Origin: Dehalococcoidia bacterium | GTDB taxonomy: Bacteria > Chloroflexota > Dehalococcoidia > UBA2979 | Length of the DNA: 64,000 nucleotides | NCBI GenBank assembly: GCA_009379925.1 | Contig: WHSU01000005.1 | Span: forward strand, 62,001-126,000 | Direction of reading: 5' to 3' | Shown here: in pieces, positions 24,508-33,835 of the stretch | Layout of the letters: each line of letters starts with the position of its first letter | Position numbering within the stretch: the stretch's first letter is position 1 | The notes under the pieces: model-generated | Told to the model about the DNA's origin: nothing | Database searches by the model: none | Seen by the model: only the letters and a program-made list of their open reading frames with translations | Translations under genes and position numbers: made by a program

Positions 24508-26811
24508 TCAGCGCATCGAGGGGGCCGGCGCACCGGCGTAGAGGTAGCGGTACCACGCGTAGTCCTCGATGACCACGCGCAGGTAGCGTCGCGTCTCCTC
24601 GAAGTCCACGGTCTCGATGTACCAGTCAGCACCGGGGAACGGCTGGCTGCGTGACCACCGCGACGCGTTGCCGGGGCCACCGTTGTAGGCCGACAGCGCG
24701 TTCCACACGTTCCCCTCGAAACTCGTGAGTTGCGCCGAGAGATAGTGCGCGCCGAAGCGCACCGACGTGGCCGGGTCGAACAGCATGCCGGGCTCCCACG
24801 GCACGCCCAGGGACTCGGCGATCGCGCGCCCGGTCGACGGGATGACCTGCGCCAGTCCCTGCGCGCCGGCCGAAGAGCCGGCATCAGGGTTGAAGAGCGA
24901 CTCCCGACGCACGAGCGCCGTCAGGAGCAGCGGCGGGATGCCTTCGGCCTGCGCCGCGGCACGGATCTCCGGCGCGAACGGCGTCGGGTAGGCGAGCCGC
25001 TCGATGGCCCGCGGCGTCTGCAGTCGGCCGCTCGACGGGATACCGTCCAGCAGCCGGGTGGCCGCGCTGATCGAAACGTCGTGCAGGCCGGCGGCCGAGG
25101 TCAGCCGGGAGAACGCGAGCAGGTCGTACGGGCGTCCCGCCAGCGTCTCGATGTGCCCGTAGAGCACCGATCGGGCAACGGCGCCCTCGCCCGCCTCGGC
25201 CAGCGTCAACGCCAGGCGGACCGTGTCCGCGCCGTGCAGCGCACCGCCCGGGGGCGCGCCGTATCGCGCCTGCATCCACGCGGCCGCTTCACCCCAGCCG
25301 GTATCCGCGTTGACGCTCCACTCGCCGAGGGCCGCCTGCGGCAAGGGCGCCTCGGAGGCGGCGCCTGCAGCATCGAGGATGGCGTAGACCGAGCGCGGGT
25401 CGTATTGCGCCGGGCCGGGCGCCTCCTGCTCGAGCACGCGCAGCCACCGCGCGGCTCTTGCGGCGGATGACCCGCTGCTTCCGTTGAGCATGGTCCGCAG
25501 CACGCTCTCGGCCGGCCCGAACACACCGGACTCCGCATGGGCCAATGCGGCCCGGACGCCGGCATCGGCCGCGAACGAGGACGAGGGGTAGCCCGCACTG
25601 AGCGCGGACCAGTGCTCCACCGCCTCGGCGTCGCGCCCGGCCTGCGCCAGCAGGTACGCCGCCCACCAGTGGGCGTCGTCAGCGACACGGCTCGAGGCAT
25701 CCAGCTGCACGGACGACCGGTACGCCTCGATCGCCTCGTCGCGCTCGCCGGCTCGTTCCGCCAGCGCACCGACGTAGAACCACGCGACCGCGGCGTCGCC
25801 GGGGGCGCCCGTGGTGGCCACCTGCAGGTAGGCGGTGCGCGCAGTGGCATCCTGGTGGTGGAGATAGCGTACGTAGGCTGCGTCGAGTGGCGGCACCGCC
25901 GCGCGGCCCTCGATGGCGTTGAGCGCCGACCGCCCCGACGACGTGCCGGGGTAGTTGGCGACGACGGCGAGCGCGTCGGCCGTCCAGCCGGCGTCGCCGG
26001 CGGCGCGCTTCGCTTGCGCGCGCAACCACCCGGCCTGCGCCAGCTGGGAGCCCGCGGCGCCGTTCCCCAGGGTGACGCGCGCGAGCATCGCCAGCACCTC
26101 GGCGTCCCGGTCGAGGCGCCAGAGGGTGTTCGCCGCGTCCAGGCGGGCGACCATCTCCAGCGGTGGAGGCAGGCCGCCCATCCCGAGGGCAAGTTCGAAT
26201 GCGTCGACGGCCTCACCGTCGCGATCCGCGATTTGCAGCATCTGGGCGGCTCGCATCATGGCGACCGGCGCCAGCGGACCCCCGGCCGAGGCGACCTGGC
26301 CGAACTGCACCGCGGCCAGGTCATACTGTCCGGCGTCGCGGCTACGGACCGCCGCGGTGTAGCCGCCGACCGCCACGCCGGACGGCAGATAGTCCGCCAG
26401 GTTCGGCGCGTGGAGCGCCGGGTCAGACGGGGGCGGCGGCGCGACGACGCCCGCGCCACAGACGAGCACGAGCGGCGTCGAAGCCGCGAGGTTGCCACCG
26501 TCGGTGACGGATCCGAAGCGGGCATTCACGAACGACGGCGCGCGGAAGACATGGCCGACCAGTTCGCCCTCGGTCGTCACCCAGGCCGACACGGCGGTGC
26601 AGCCGGACTCGGCGGCCGCGCCGGGCACGCCCTCGACCGGGCCGCCACTCCACGTGACCAGTGCGACGCCGCCGTGGGCGGGGATGTTGCCGGCCAGGCT
26701 GCCCGTCGCCTGCGCGGCGACCGTCGATGCCCCGGCGGCGATCAGCGCGAGCCCGAGCAGCACCCAGATCGCCACGGCGCGAAGGCCGTGGCCGCCCGCA
26801 AGACGGCTCAT
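24508..26811 (-). CDS. Slt-type soluble lytic transglycosylase with an added N-terminal module
   Basis: The protein has 767 residues. A signal peptide (about 1-34) is followed by a module (about 37-118, ending PLVLVC) shared with the left-edge protein. Next come a Pro-rich linker, a long TPR-like superhelix (about 150-600, repeated A-x-Y/W helices) and a C-terminal SLT catalytic domain with the catalytic Glu at about 637 in RRESLFNPDAG, AQGLAQVIPSTG and LSAYNGGPGNA. It cleaves the murein glycan strand between MurNAc and GlcNAc outside the membrane. The module is not part of classical Slt70. It is convergent with bioY (11-nt gap). Confidence 0.9.
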   Translation of the reverse strand: MSRLAGGHGLRAVAIWVLLGLALIAAGASTVAAQATGSLAGNIPAHGGVALVTWSGGPVEGVPGAAAESGCTAVSAWVTTEGELVGHVFRAPSFVNARFGSVTDGGNLAASTPLVLVCGAGVVAPPPPSDPALHAPNLADYLPSGVAVGGYTAAVRSRDAGQYDLAAVQFGQVASAGGPLAPVAMMRAAQMLQIADRDGEAVDAFELALGMGGLPPPLEMVARLDAANTLWRLDRDAEVLAMLARVTLGNGAAGSQLAQAGWLRAQAKRAAGDAGWTADALAVVANYPGTSSGRSALNAIEGRAAVPPLDAAYVRYLHHQDATARTAYLQVATTGAPGDAAVAWFYVGALAERAGERDEAIEAYRSSVQLDASSRVADDAHWWAAYLLAQAGRDAEAVEHWSALSAGYPSSSFAADAGVRAALAHAESGVFGPAESVLRTMLNGSSGSSAARAARWLRVLEQEAPGPAQYDPRSVYAILDAAGAASEAPLPQAALGEWSVNADTGWGEAAAWMQARYGAPPGGALHGADTVRLALTLAEAGEGAVARSVLYGHIETLAGRPYDLLAFSRLTSAAGLHDVSISAATRLLDGIPSSGRLQTPRAIERLAYPTPFAPEIRAAAQAEGIPPLLLTALVRRESLFNPDAGSSAGAQGLAQVIPSTGRAIAESLGVPWEPGMLFDPATSVRFGAHYLSAQLTSFEGNVWNALSAYNGGPGNASRWSRSQPFPGADWYIETVDFEETRRYLRVVIEDYAWYRYLYAGAPAPSMR

Positions 26812-26940
26812 GCGCGGTCCGCCCCTTCACCCCACCCGCAGCGAACCGTAGCAAGCACGCCGCGCTGGGACGGACTGCCGACCTTGCGTTCATCTGACGT
26901 TCGGCCGCAAGCGTCGCCAGCCCCCGGCTTCGCGCTCCCG

Positions 26941-28821
26941 TCAGGCGTCTACACTCCCGATGAGCCGTGTCCCGTCCGCCTCGAACGCCTCCACGAAGCG
27001 CCGGATGCGCCGCCGGGCCTCGGCGAGGTCGTGGGTGCCGAGGTTGATGTTGAGCAGGTCGATGTACCAGGGAAGCTTGCGGTCCCCGAGCACGAGCGTG
27101 CGCACGATTTCGCGCGCGATCGGGAGCGTCGTGGCCTTCGAGGAGTCGAACACGTCGCGGTCGTCGGCGCCGAGCAGCTTCTCGTACTCCTCGTCCAGCA
27201 GACGCTCGAACAGCGCCTCGGTGAGCGGGTCGCCCGCGCCGGTGCCGGTCGCCGGGTCGTCCGCGGTGAACGGGGCGCGCTTGTGCAGCCACTCCCAGAG
27301 GATGCTGGCGCGGATCTCGCCGGTCGCCATGTCCTCCATCAGGTAGAGCACGTCGTCGTCGCCGAAGAAGTCCGCCGGCTTGAGCGCCGCCGCCTGCAAG
27401 CCCTGGCCGAACGCGTTCCCGTATTGCAGCGCGACGCTGAGGAGGTCGCGCGCGCCTCGGACGGTGCGCGGTGCGTCCTCGAGGGCGATGAGCGCACCGG
27501 CGTCGTCATCGGTGTACGTGAGCGCGGGGAACTCGCGGCCGAGCTGGTTGTCCTCGCCGGCGCGCTCCCACACCGGGCGCACGATGTGCACCATCTTCCA
27601 GTGCGCGACCCACTTGCCGCTGGCGCCCTCGCGCTGCTCGCGCTCGGCGCCGGCGACGGCCCGCGCCATGCCCGCCTCGACGCCGCTCTCGGAGCCGACG
27701 GGGATGTTCGGCTCCATGCCGCCCTGCCAGAGCGCATATTGCCCCAGCGCGTCGGGCGTGTTCACGGCGCGCCGCACGCGGTCCTCGTAGGCCCGCATGT
27801 AACCGTAGGTCATCGTGATAACGTCGATGTTCGGGTTGACGAAGTCCGCGTCCCACGCCATCGCGTCGGCGACGCTGTTGATGTAGTCCCAGCGACCCGT
27901 GTTGTAGCCGACGAAGTGCCGACCGAGGGCGGCCCGGATCTCCATCAGTTGAAACGCCGCCTCCAACTGCTCGACCAGCACGTACGCCTTGATCGAGCCG
28001 GCTTCGAGACCGAGGTGCGCTTCCAGCGCAGAGAGGATGCCGTCCCAGACGGCGGCCTCTTCGGCGGTCTGGATCTTAGGGAGGTACAGCACGAGCGACG
28101 AGCCATCCGCCCTCAGCCGTTCATAGTTCCCAACGATGTAGAGCGTCGTATCGACGATCGAGGCGGAGAACGGACGGCCGTCGGCGTGTCGCACGTGGCG
28201 GTCGGCCAGGTGCAGTCCTCGAGGCCGGAAGATGCGCGTGGTGAAGCCGAGTTGTTGCTGCCAGTCCTCGATGACGGGCCGGCCGAAGAAGCCCTCCGCC
28301 CACTGGTTCATCTCGCGCGCCACCTGCTCGGCGGCCTGCATGAAGACCGGGGCGCGGTCGAACGCGAGCTTGAGGTTGCGCTGATTGTCGAGGGACATGG
28401 TGCCGATCTGGCCGAGCGCGTCCTCGCCGTCGAACATCCAGCCGTCCGCGCCGGAGAGCAGCGCGTACGCGACGTTGCGGATGCTGCGCTCGATGGGCGC
28501 ATCCGGCCGTGTCGCGGGGCCTGTGCCCTGCACCCACTGCCGCCGCAGGTCCTCCGGGAGCTCGCTGCCCTCGAAGCGCCCGGCCCGCGCGTCGCGCACA
28601 GTGACCGAGGTGCGCGGGATGGTCGTGTCGGCGTCGAGGAAGGCGATGCGCTGCCCGTCACGCGCACGCTGCGCCCGGCGCTCGATGCGCGCTCGCATGA
28701 CGGCCTCGCGGTCGGCGTCCAGCGGCGCCAGCGCCTCCAGGGCGGCGAGCGCCGCCGGCGTGTACACGTCGGCGTATTCCGCCTCGAGCTTGCCATGGAC
28801 CTCGAACGCGCGCGCAGTCAT
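26941..28821 (-). CDS. aceB: Malate synthase
   Basis: The protein has 626 residues from the ATG at 28821 (GGAGG at 6-nt spacing; a TTG one codon earlier is possible). Family signatures: ADGWMFDGEDALGQ, YLPKIQTAEEAA, VLVEQLEAAFQ, FVGYNTGRWDYIN near 308 and PNIDVITMTYGYM. It condenses glyoxylate and acetyl-CoA to malate, the second step of the glyoxylate shunt. Isocitrate lyase is not in the window; the ICL-family protein at 13281 is not a true one. Confidence 0.92.
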   Translation of the reverse strand: MTARAFEVHGKLEAEYADVYTPAALAALEALAPLDADREAVMRARIERRAQRARDGQRIAFLDADTTIPRTSVTVRDARAGRFEGSELPEDLRRQWVQGTGPATRPDAPIERSIRNVAYALLSGADGWMFDGEDALGQIGTMSLDNQRNLKLAFDRAPVFMQAAEQVAREMNQWAEGFFGRPVIEDWQQQLGFTTRIFRPRGLHLADRHVRHADGRPFSASIVDTTLYIVGNYERLRADGSSLVLYLPKIQTAEEAAVWDGILSALEAHLGLEAGSIKAYVLVEQLEAAFQLMEIRAALGRHFVGYNTGRWDYINSVADAMAWDADFVNPNIDVITMTYGYMRAYEDRVRRAVNTPDALGQYALWQGGMEPNIPVGSESGVEAGMARAVAGAEREQREGASGKWVAHWKMVHIVRPVWERAGEDNQLGREFPALTYTDDDAGALIALEDAPRTVRGARDLLSVALQYGNAFGQGLQAAALKPADFFGDDDVLYLMEDMATGEIRASILWEWLHKRAPFTADDPATGTGAGDPLTEALFERLLDEEYEKLLGADDRDVFDSSKATTLPIAREIVRTLVLGDRKLPWYIDLLNINLGTHDLAEARRRIRRFVEAFEADGTRLIGSVDA

Positions 28822-28891
28822 CAAGCACCTCCACGCGCGAGTCTAGGGCTACCGGCGCGGCGGCCATCGGCGAACCGTTGTCGCGACCGCT

Positions 28892-29809
28892 CTACCCGGA
28901 GCCGGCCGCTTCCAGCCGCCGCCGTGCCTCCTGGTATACGTCGTCCGGCAGCGGGCCCTTCCGCGCTGCCTCGAGGTTCTCCCGCAGGTGGTCGGTGCTG
29001 GCCGTCCCCACGATCGTGGTGTGCAGGTCGGGGTGCGAGAGGGTGAAGCGAAGCGTGAACTCCATCGGGTTCGCGCCATCGAGGAGGTCGTCGAGGTCAG
29101 CGCCCTCCCAGATCTCGCGGGGCCGTTCGGGCGGCACCTCGGGCAGCCGGCGGACATCCCAGTACTTCTCGGGCGACGGTGCGCCGCGGGCGACGCCGCC
29201 TCGGATCACGGTGCCCGCACCGGCGCGCGCGGCGGCCGAGATCAGGTCCTCGTGCTCGCGCTGCACGGCCGAGTACGGGATCTGGAACTCGTCGAACACG
29301 CCCATGCCGATGTGGTCGGCCAGATTCGGCAGCGTGCCGGACATACCGAGAAACCGCACCTTGCCCTGCTGCTTGAGGTCGACCAGCGCGCCGATGGCGT
29401 CATGCTCCTCCAGCGCCTCGCGGGATGGGCTGCCGTGGAACTGCACCAGATCGAGGTGGTCCGTGCGCATCCGCCGCAGGCTCTGCTCCACGGCCGCCTC
29501 GATGTTCTCGCGGGTGTAGACGTGGCCCTGCTCGACGGCTACGGGGCAGCCGCACTTGGTGGCCAGGAAGTACTCGTCGCGGCGGTTGGCGATGGACTGC
29601 CCGATCATCTCCTCGCTCGGCCCGTAGTCGGGCGAGGTGTCGATGAAATTGATGCCGGCGTCCAGGACGGCGTTCAGCACCTCGTTGGCCTGCGCCGGCT
29701 CGATGGTGCGCCCGAAACGCGAATCCAGCGACATAGCCCCGTAGCCCAGGACGGTCACCTCCAGCCCGGTCCGACCCAGGGTGCGCGTCGGGATCCCGCT
29801 GCCCGTCAT
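28892..29809 (-). CDS. Aldo/keto reductase
   Basis: The protein has 305 residues from the ATG at 29809, with GGGAGGA upstream; a longer frame to 29938 is unlikely. The AKR core is complete: LGYGAMSLDSRFGR, catalytic D and Y in DTSPDYGPSEE, Lys in LATKCG and His in VQFHGSPS. The NADPH site lies near TIVGTASTDHL. It resembles the class with broad aldehyde/ketone reduction. The substrate is unknown. It is divergent from the HD-GYP gene. Confidence 0.88.
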   Translation of the reverse strand: MTGSGIPTRTLGRTGLEVTVLGYGAMSLDSRFGRTIEPAQANEVLNAVLDAGINFIDTSPDYGPSEEMIGQSIANRRDEYFLATKCGCPVAVEQGHVYTRENIEAAVEQSLRRMRTDHLDLVQFHGSPSREALEEHDAIGALVDLKQQGKVRFLGMSGTLPNLADHIGMGVFDEFQIPYSAVQREHEDLISAAARAGAGTVIRGGVARGAPSPEKYWDVRRLPEVPPERPREIWEGADLDDLLDGANPMEFTLRFTLSHPDLHTTIVGTASTDHLRENLEAARKGPLPDDVYQEARRRLEAAGSG

Positions 29810-29943
29810 GGTGGTGTCCTCCCTCAGTCGCTCACTTCCCCGAAGTGTATCGGCGATCCGTTCGCTGTACGGCCTGCCGCCGGGTCGCACGCCTCCGAGG
29901 CCGGCCCTGAGGCGGGCGCCAAAGAGGCCGATAGTCACAACAA

Positions 29944-31680
29944 ATGGACGTAGTCCTCGCGCGCTTCCGCCTGGGAGTATCCGCGCTCCCCCTTCCGCGT
30001 GATCGCATCCGCTGGAAGATCCTCGTGCCCTACGCGCTGCTATCGCTGGCCGTCGCAGCCGGGGGCACGTAGATCGTCACGGGCATCGTCAGCGGCTCCC
30101 TGGAGGAGCGGTTCCACAACCAGCTCGCCGAAGCCGCCCGTGTCACCTCGGACTCCGTCGTGCGCCGGGAGCAGGAGCACCTGGCGACGCTGCGCTCGCT
30201 CGCGTTCACGGAGGGCGTGGCCGAGGCGATCGAAGAGCACGATGCCACGCGCCTCGAACGGCTCGTGTTGCCGGTGGCGGTCAACGCCGGGGCACCTGTC
30301 GTCGAGGTGCTCGACCGGCAGGGCAACCGCATCTACCGGGCCGCCCGCGCAGCGGGCGATGGGCTTCGCTACGAGAGCGTCACGGAGCCCGTCGAACGCG
30401 CCCCATGGCCCCTCGCCCAACAGGCGCTCACGCCCCAACCGGAGGGTGCCCCGGACAAGTTCGCGGCGCTCGTCGTTGATGGCACGGTCCCGACGCTCGC
30501 GATCGCCGGGCCGGTCCTGCTCGATGGCGACATCGTCGGCGCCGTGGTCGTCGCCTCCCCGCTCGCGTCGCTACTGCCCGCCGTGAAGTCCGAGGCGTTG
30601 GCGGACATCAGCGTCTTCGCACCGAACGGCTCGCTGCTCGCCTCGACGTTCGCGCTCGACGGGGCTGCCGGCTCGTCGCCACCGCCGCCGGGGGCGGAGG
30701 GGAGCCTGGCCGAAGACGACCTCTTCGGACGCGAGTATGCCTTCCTGTCCGCACCGCTCAGGCTGCGAGAGACGCCCGTCGGGACCTACAGCGTCGCGTT
30801 GCCCACCTCGTTCATTACCTCGGCGAACAACCTGACGCGCTCGCAGCTGGGGATACTCTTCAGCGTCGCGACCCTCGCCGTCCTCGCCACCGGGTGGCTG
30901 CTGTCGCGAGCGCTCACCGCCCCGCTGCTACGGCTGGCCCGGGCCGCGCGGGCGGTCTCCGAGGGCGACCTGACGGCACGTTCCGGGGTCAGCGGACGCG
31001 ACGAGATCGGCGCGCTCGCGGACACCTTCGACACGATGACCGCGTGGGTGCAGCGGCAGCACCTGGGCACTATCGGCGCGCTCGTCTCCGCCATCGATGC
31101 CCGCGACCCGTACACGCGCGGCCACTCGCTACGCGTGGGGCACCTCTCGATGGAGATCGGCCGGGCGCTCGGCCTCTCGGATTCGCAGCTCCAGCACCTG
31201 CAAGTAGGGGGCTACCTCCACGACGTGGGCAAGATTGGTGTGCGCGACTCGGTGTTGCTGAAGGCGGGCGCACTGTCACCCGAGGAACGCGCACACATCG
31301 AGGAGCACCCGCGGATCGGCCTCGACATCCTATCGACTGTCGAGCTGCCGCCCGAGGTACGCGCGATCGTCGGTGGCCACCACGAGCGGCTCGACGGGAC
31401 GGGGTATCCGTTGCATTTGGCCGCCGAGGAACTGACCGCCTTTCCTCGGATTGCGGCGGTGGCCGACGTCTACGACGCGCTCGTGACCGACCGGCCGTAC
31501 AAGGCGGGCATGACGGCAGCCGAGGCGCTGCGGATCTTGCGCCGCGAGAGCCTGGCGGGCGGGCTGGACGCCGAGGTCGTGAGCACGATGGAGCGACTGG
31601 CGACCCGGTGGGAGGAGCGACGGCGACGACCCCGCCCTCCAGGGCTTCGCCCTCCAGGCCGGCCTCTACCTCAAGTCTAG
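29944..31680 (+). pseudogene. HAMP/HD-GYP membrane sensor, interrupted by an in-frame stop
   Basis: From the ATG at 29944 the frame encodes an N-terminal helix (WKILVPYALLSLAVAAGGT), then meets TAG at 30070-30072 in the middle of that helix. The same frame continues unbroken to 31680 with an extracytoplasmic sensor region, a second helix (near 30830-30910), a HAMP domain and a complete HD-GYP domain: YLHDVGKIGV, EEHPRIGLDIL, GHHERLDGTGYPL and VADVYDALVTDRPYK. HD-GYP proteins hydrolyse c-di-GMP. A single base change (for example TAC or CAG to TAG) explains the stop. Downstream GTG starts (30160) would lose the first helix. Confidence 0.75.
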
Positions 31681-31748
31681 CGCCCCGCCGGACGTCGGGA
31701 CGCCGCACGACCATCCGCACGGGCTCGCGGTCCGAGGGGACGGCGCCG

Positions 31749-32535
31749 GTGCTCGCTAGCGTGGCGAAGGCGGGGATGCTGATAGCGGCGACCGTCGCCG
31801 CGTGCTTCGGAAGCGCGTTCGCGGCGGCGGCGCTCGCGCTTGGCGCTCCCGGGCCGGCGGCCCTGCCGCTCGACGCTACGTCGGCCCTGGTCGCCGACTA
31901 CAGCGCCGACCCCAGGCGCTCCGCTTCGCCCCACTCAACCCCGCGGTCATCGAGCAGGTCGCGGGCGACGCCGGACTCGCGGGGGCCATTGCTCCGGTGG
32001 TAGCCCCCGCCCTCGATCCTGTCGGCGAGCGTGCCGTGCCACCCTCCCGGGCGACGGATGTCGCCCCGTCGCCACTTCCGCCCGTGGCGCCCTCGGCAAC
32101 CGAGCCGCCGCGGGCGACGCCGGCGTCGCACCAGCTGCCCGGCCGCGCGAGGCGCCCACAGCGCCCCAGGGATCCGAGGCGCCGCCGGGTGCGCCAACCG
32201 CCACCGCCACCTCTACGGCCCAGCAGGCGGCACCCACGGCCACACTCGCGCCGACCGCGCTCCCTCCGCCCGAGGCCGACGACGACGACTTGCTGCTCGA
32301 TGACCTCACGGACCCACTGGACCCCGTGACGGAACCCCTCGACCCTCTGCTCGACCCGCTCCTCGATGACCTGGACCCGGTGGTCGATCCGCTGACCGAC
32401 CCGCTCGACCCGCTGCTCGACCCGCTTCTCGGATCCGAAGACGATGAGGACGAGGGGCTCCTCGGGGGCATCCTCGGTGGCCTGCTCCAGGGCGAGGACG
32501 AGGACGACGACTCGGTGCTCGGCTGGCTCTGGTAG
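31749..32535 (+). pseudogene. Secreted acidic DPL-repeat protein with two probable frameshifts
   Basis: Three frames in series look like one gene. Frame 1 (31749 on) encodes a signal peptide (AGMLIAATVAACFGSAF-AAAALALG). From about 31914 a second frame continues (LRFAPLNPAVIEQVAGDAG...). From about 32090-32160 a third frame runs to 32535 with a Pro/Thr-rich linker and a striking acidic tail of DPLDP / LDPLLDPLL repeats ending ...DDDSVLGWLW. A missing C in the CCCC run at about 31912 explains the first shift. The protein would be about 260 residues, exported and strongly acidic. No family recognised. It follows the HD-GYP gene. Confidence 0.55.
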
Positions 32536-32669
32536 CAGACTGCACACATCTCCCCCTGCCCTCGACACATTGCACCGCGCGCCGAGTGCCTCCGACTCAG
32601 TAGCATGCGGATTCACGGCGTCGCGCCGAGCGTCGAAATCGGGAACGGCGTCGCCGAAAGGAGTCCCGC

Positions 32670-33818
32670 GTGTCACAGCGCCGCATCCTCCAGGGCGTCC
32701 GAGTGGTCGACTTCACGCGAGTCGTCGCCGGACCGTACTGCACGCGCATGCTCGCCGACATGGGTGCGGACGTGGTGAAGGTGGACGCGCCCGGCCCACC
32801 GGCCGGCGGGCCGGCTCGCAGTGCCGGGAGCATCGCCAACAACCTCGGCAAGCGCTCGGTCGTGCTCGACCTCAAGAGCGCAGCCGGCATCGAGGCCGCG
32901 TGGGCGCTCATCGAGCGCGCGGACGTGCTGGTGGAGAACTTCCGACCCGGCGTGATGGCCGGGCTCGGCCTCGGTTTCGACGCGTGCGCCGAACGAAGCC
33001 CGCGGCTGGTCTACAGCTCGATCAGCGGCTTCGGGCAGGCCGGCACGTTCTCACATCGACGCGCGTACGGCGCGACCGCACACGCCGAGGCGGGCTGGCT
33101 CTGGGTGCAGCAACAGGCGGTCGGCACCGAGGCGCCGTTCGCGCCGGGTGTGACCGTGGCGGACCTGATGACCGGCCTGACAGCATTCTCCGGGATCGTC
33201 GCCGCGCTCTACGACCGCGAGCACACGGGGCGTGGCCAGCACGTCGACACGTCGCTGATGGACTGCCAGCTGCAAATGCTCTCGGAGGTCGCCGGCGCCG
33301 CCCTCAATGGAGCGGCGCCGGAGGCCTGGCAGCCATTCCGTCACCCGGTCCACGGGACGCGCGACGGCCACTACGTGACCATCAACATCGGTGGACCGCA
33401 CAACTGGGACCGCATCGCCGGGGCCTTCGGCCACCCGGGCGAGGCGATGCCGGTCCCACCACCCGCCGCGAACGAGCGCGTGGGAGAGTGGGCCGCGGCC
33501 CTCGATGCCGCCCCGCTCGCGGAGGCGATGGAGCGCACGGGCGCGCCCTACGGCGTGATGATGTCGATGCACGAGGCGGCCGCCCACCCGTACTTTGCGG
33601 AACGCGGCATGGTAGCCGAGGTCGAAGACCCGGTGGAGGGCCGCTTCCGAGCCGTCGACTCGGCGCTCTTCTTCTCGGATGCCGCCAGCGGGGCCCTAGC
33701 CCCGGCGCCCTTCGCCGGCGAGCACACCCGCGAGGTGCTGACGGAAGCTGGCCTGACGGAAGAGCAGGTGGACGCGCTCCTCGCGACCGGCTCAGCCGAG
33801 CAGGTCGAGATGCGCTAG
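32670..33818 (+). CDS. CaiB/BaiF (class III) CoA-transferase
   Basis: The protein has 382 residues. Signatures: LQGVRVVDFTRVVAGPYCTRMLADMGADVVKV at the N-terminus, KRSVVLDLKS, the FRPGVM segment, and the likely catalytic Asp165 in TVADLMTGL. These dimeric enzymes move CoA between carboxylic acids (formyl-CoA, carnitine, bile acid, succinyl-CoA type). The GTG start has an AAAGGAG ribosome site. No acyl-CoA ligase or dehydrogenase is adjacent. The acceptor cannot be identified. It ends 17 nt before a convergent gene. Confidence 0.88.
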   Translation: MSQRRILQGVRVVDFTRVVAGPYCTRMLADMGADVVKVDAPGPPAGGPARSAGSIANNLGKRSVVLDLKSAAGIEAAWALIERADVLVENFRPGVMAGLGLGFDACAERSPRLVYSSISGFGQAGTFSHRRAYGATAHAEAGWLWVQQQAVGTEAPFAPGVTVADLMTGLTAFSGIVAALYDREHTGRGQHVDTSLMDCQLQMLSEVAGAALNGAAPEAWQPFRHPVHGTRDGHYVTINIGGPHNWDRIAGAFGHPGEAMPVPPPAANERVGEWAAALDAAPLAEAMERTGAPYGVMMSMHEAAAHPYFAERGMVAEVEDPVEGRFRAVDSALFFSDAASGALAPAPFAGEHTREVLTEAGLTEEQVDALLATGSAEQVEMR

Positions 33819-33835
33819 TACGGGGCCAGGGCGGG

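Noticed and set aside
25537-29046. A 1169-residue open frame on the + strand antisense to the Slt and malate synthase genes
   Set aside because: It is a GC-rich shadow: no ribosome site, Arg/Gly/Val-rich composition without recognisable domains, and both antisense genes have complete conserved motifs.
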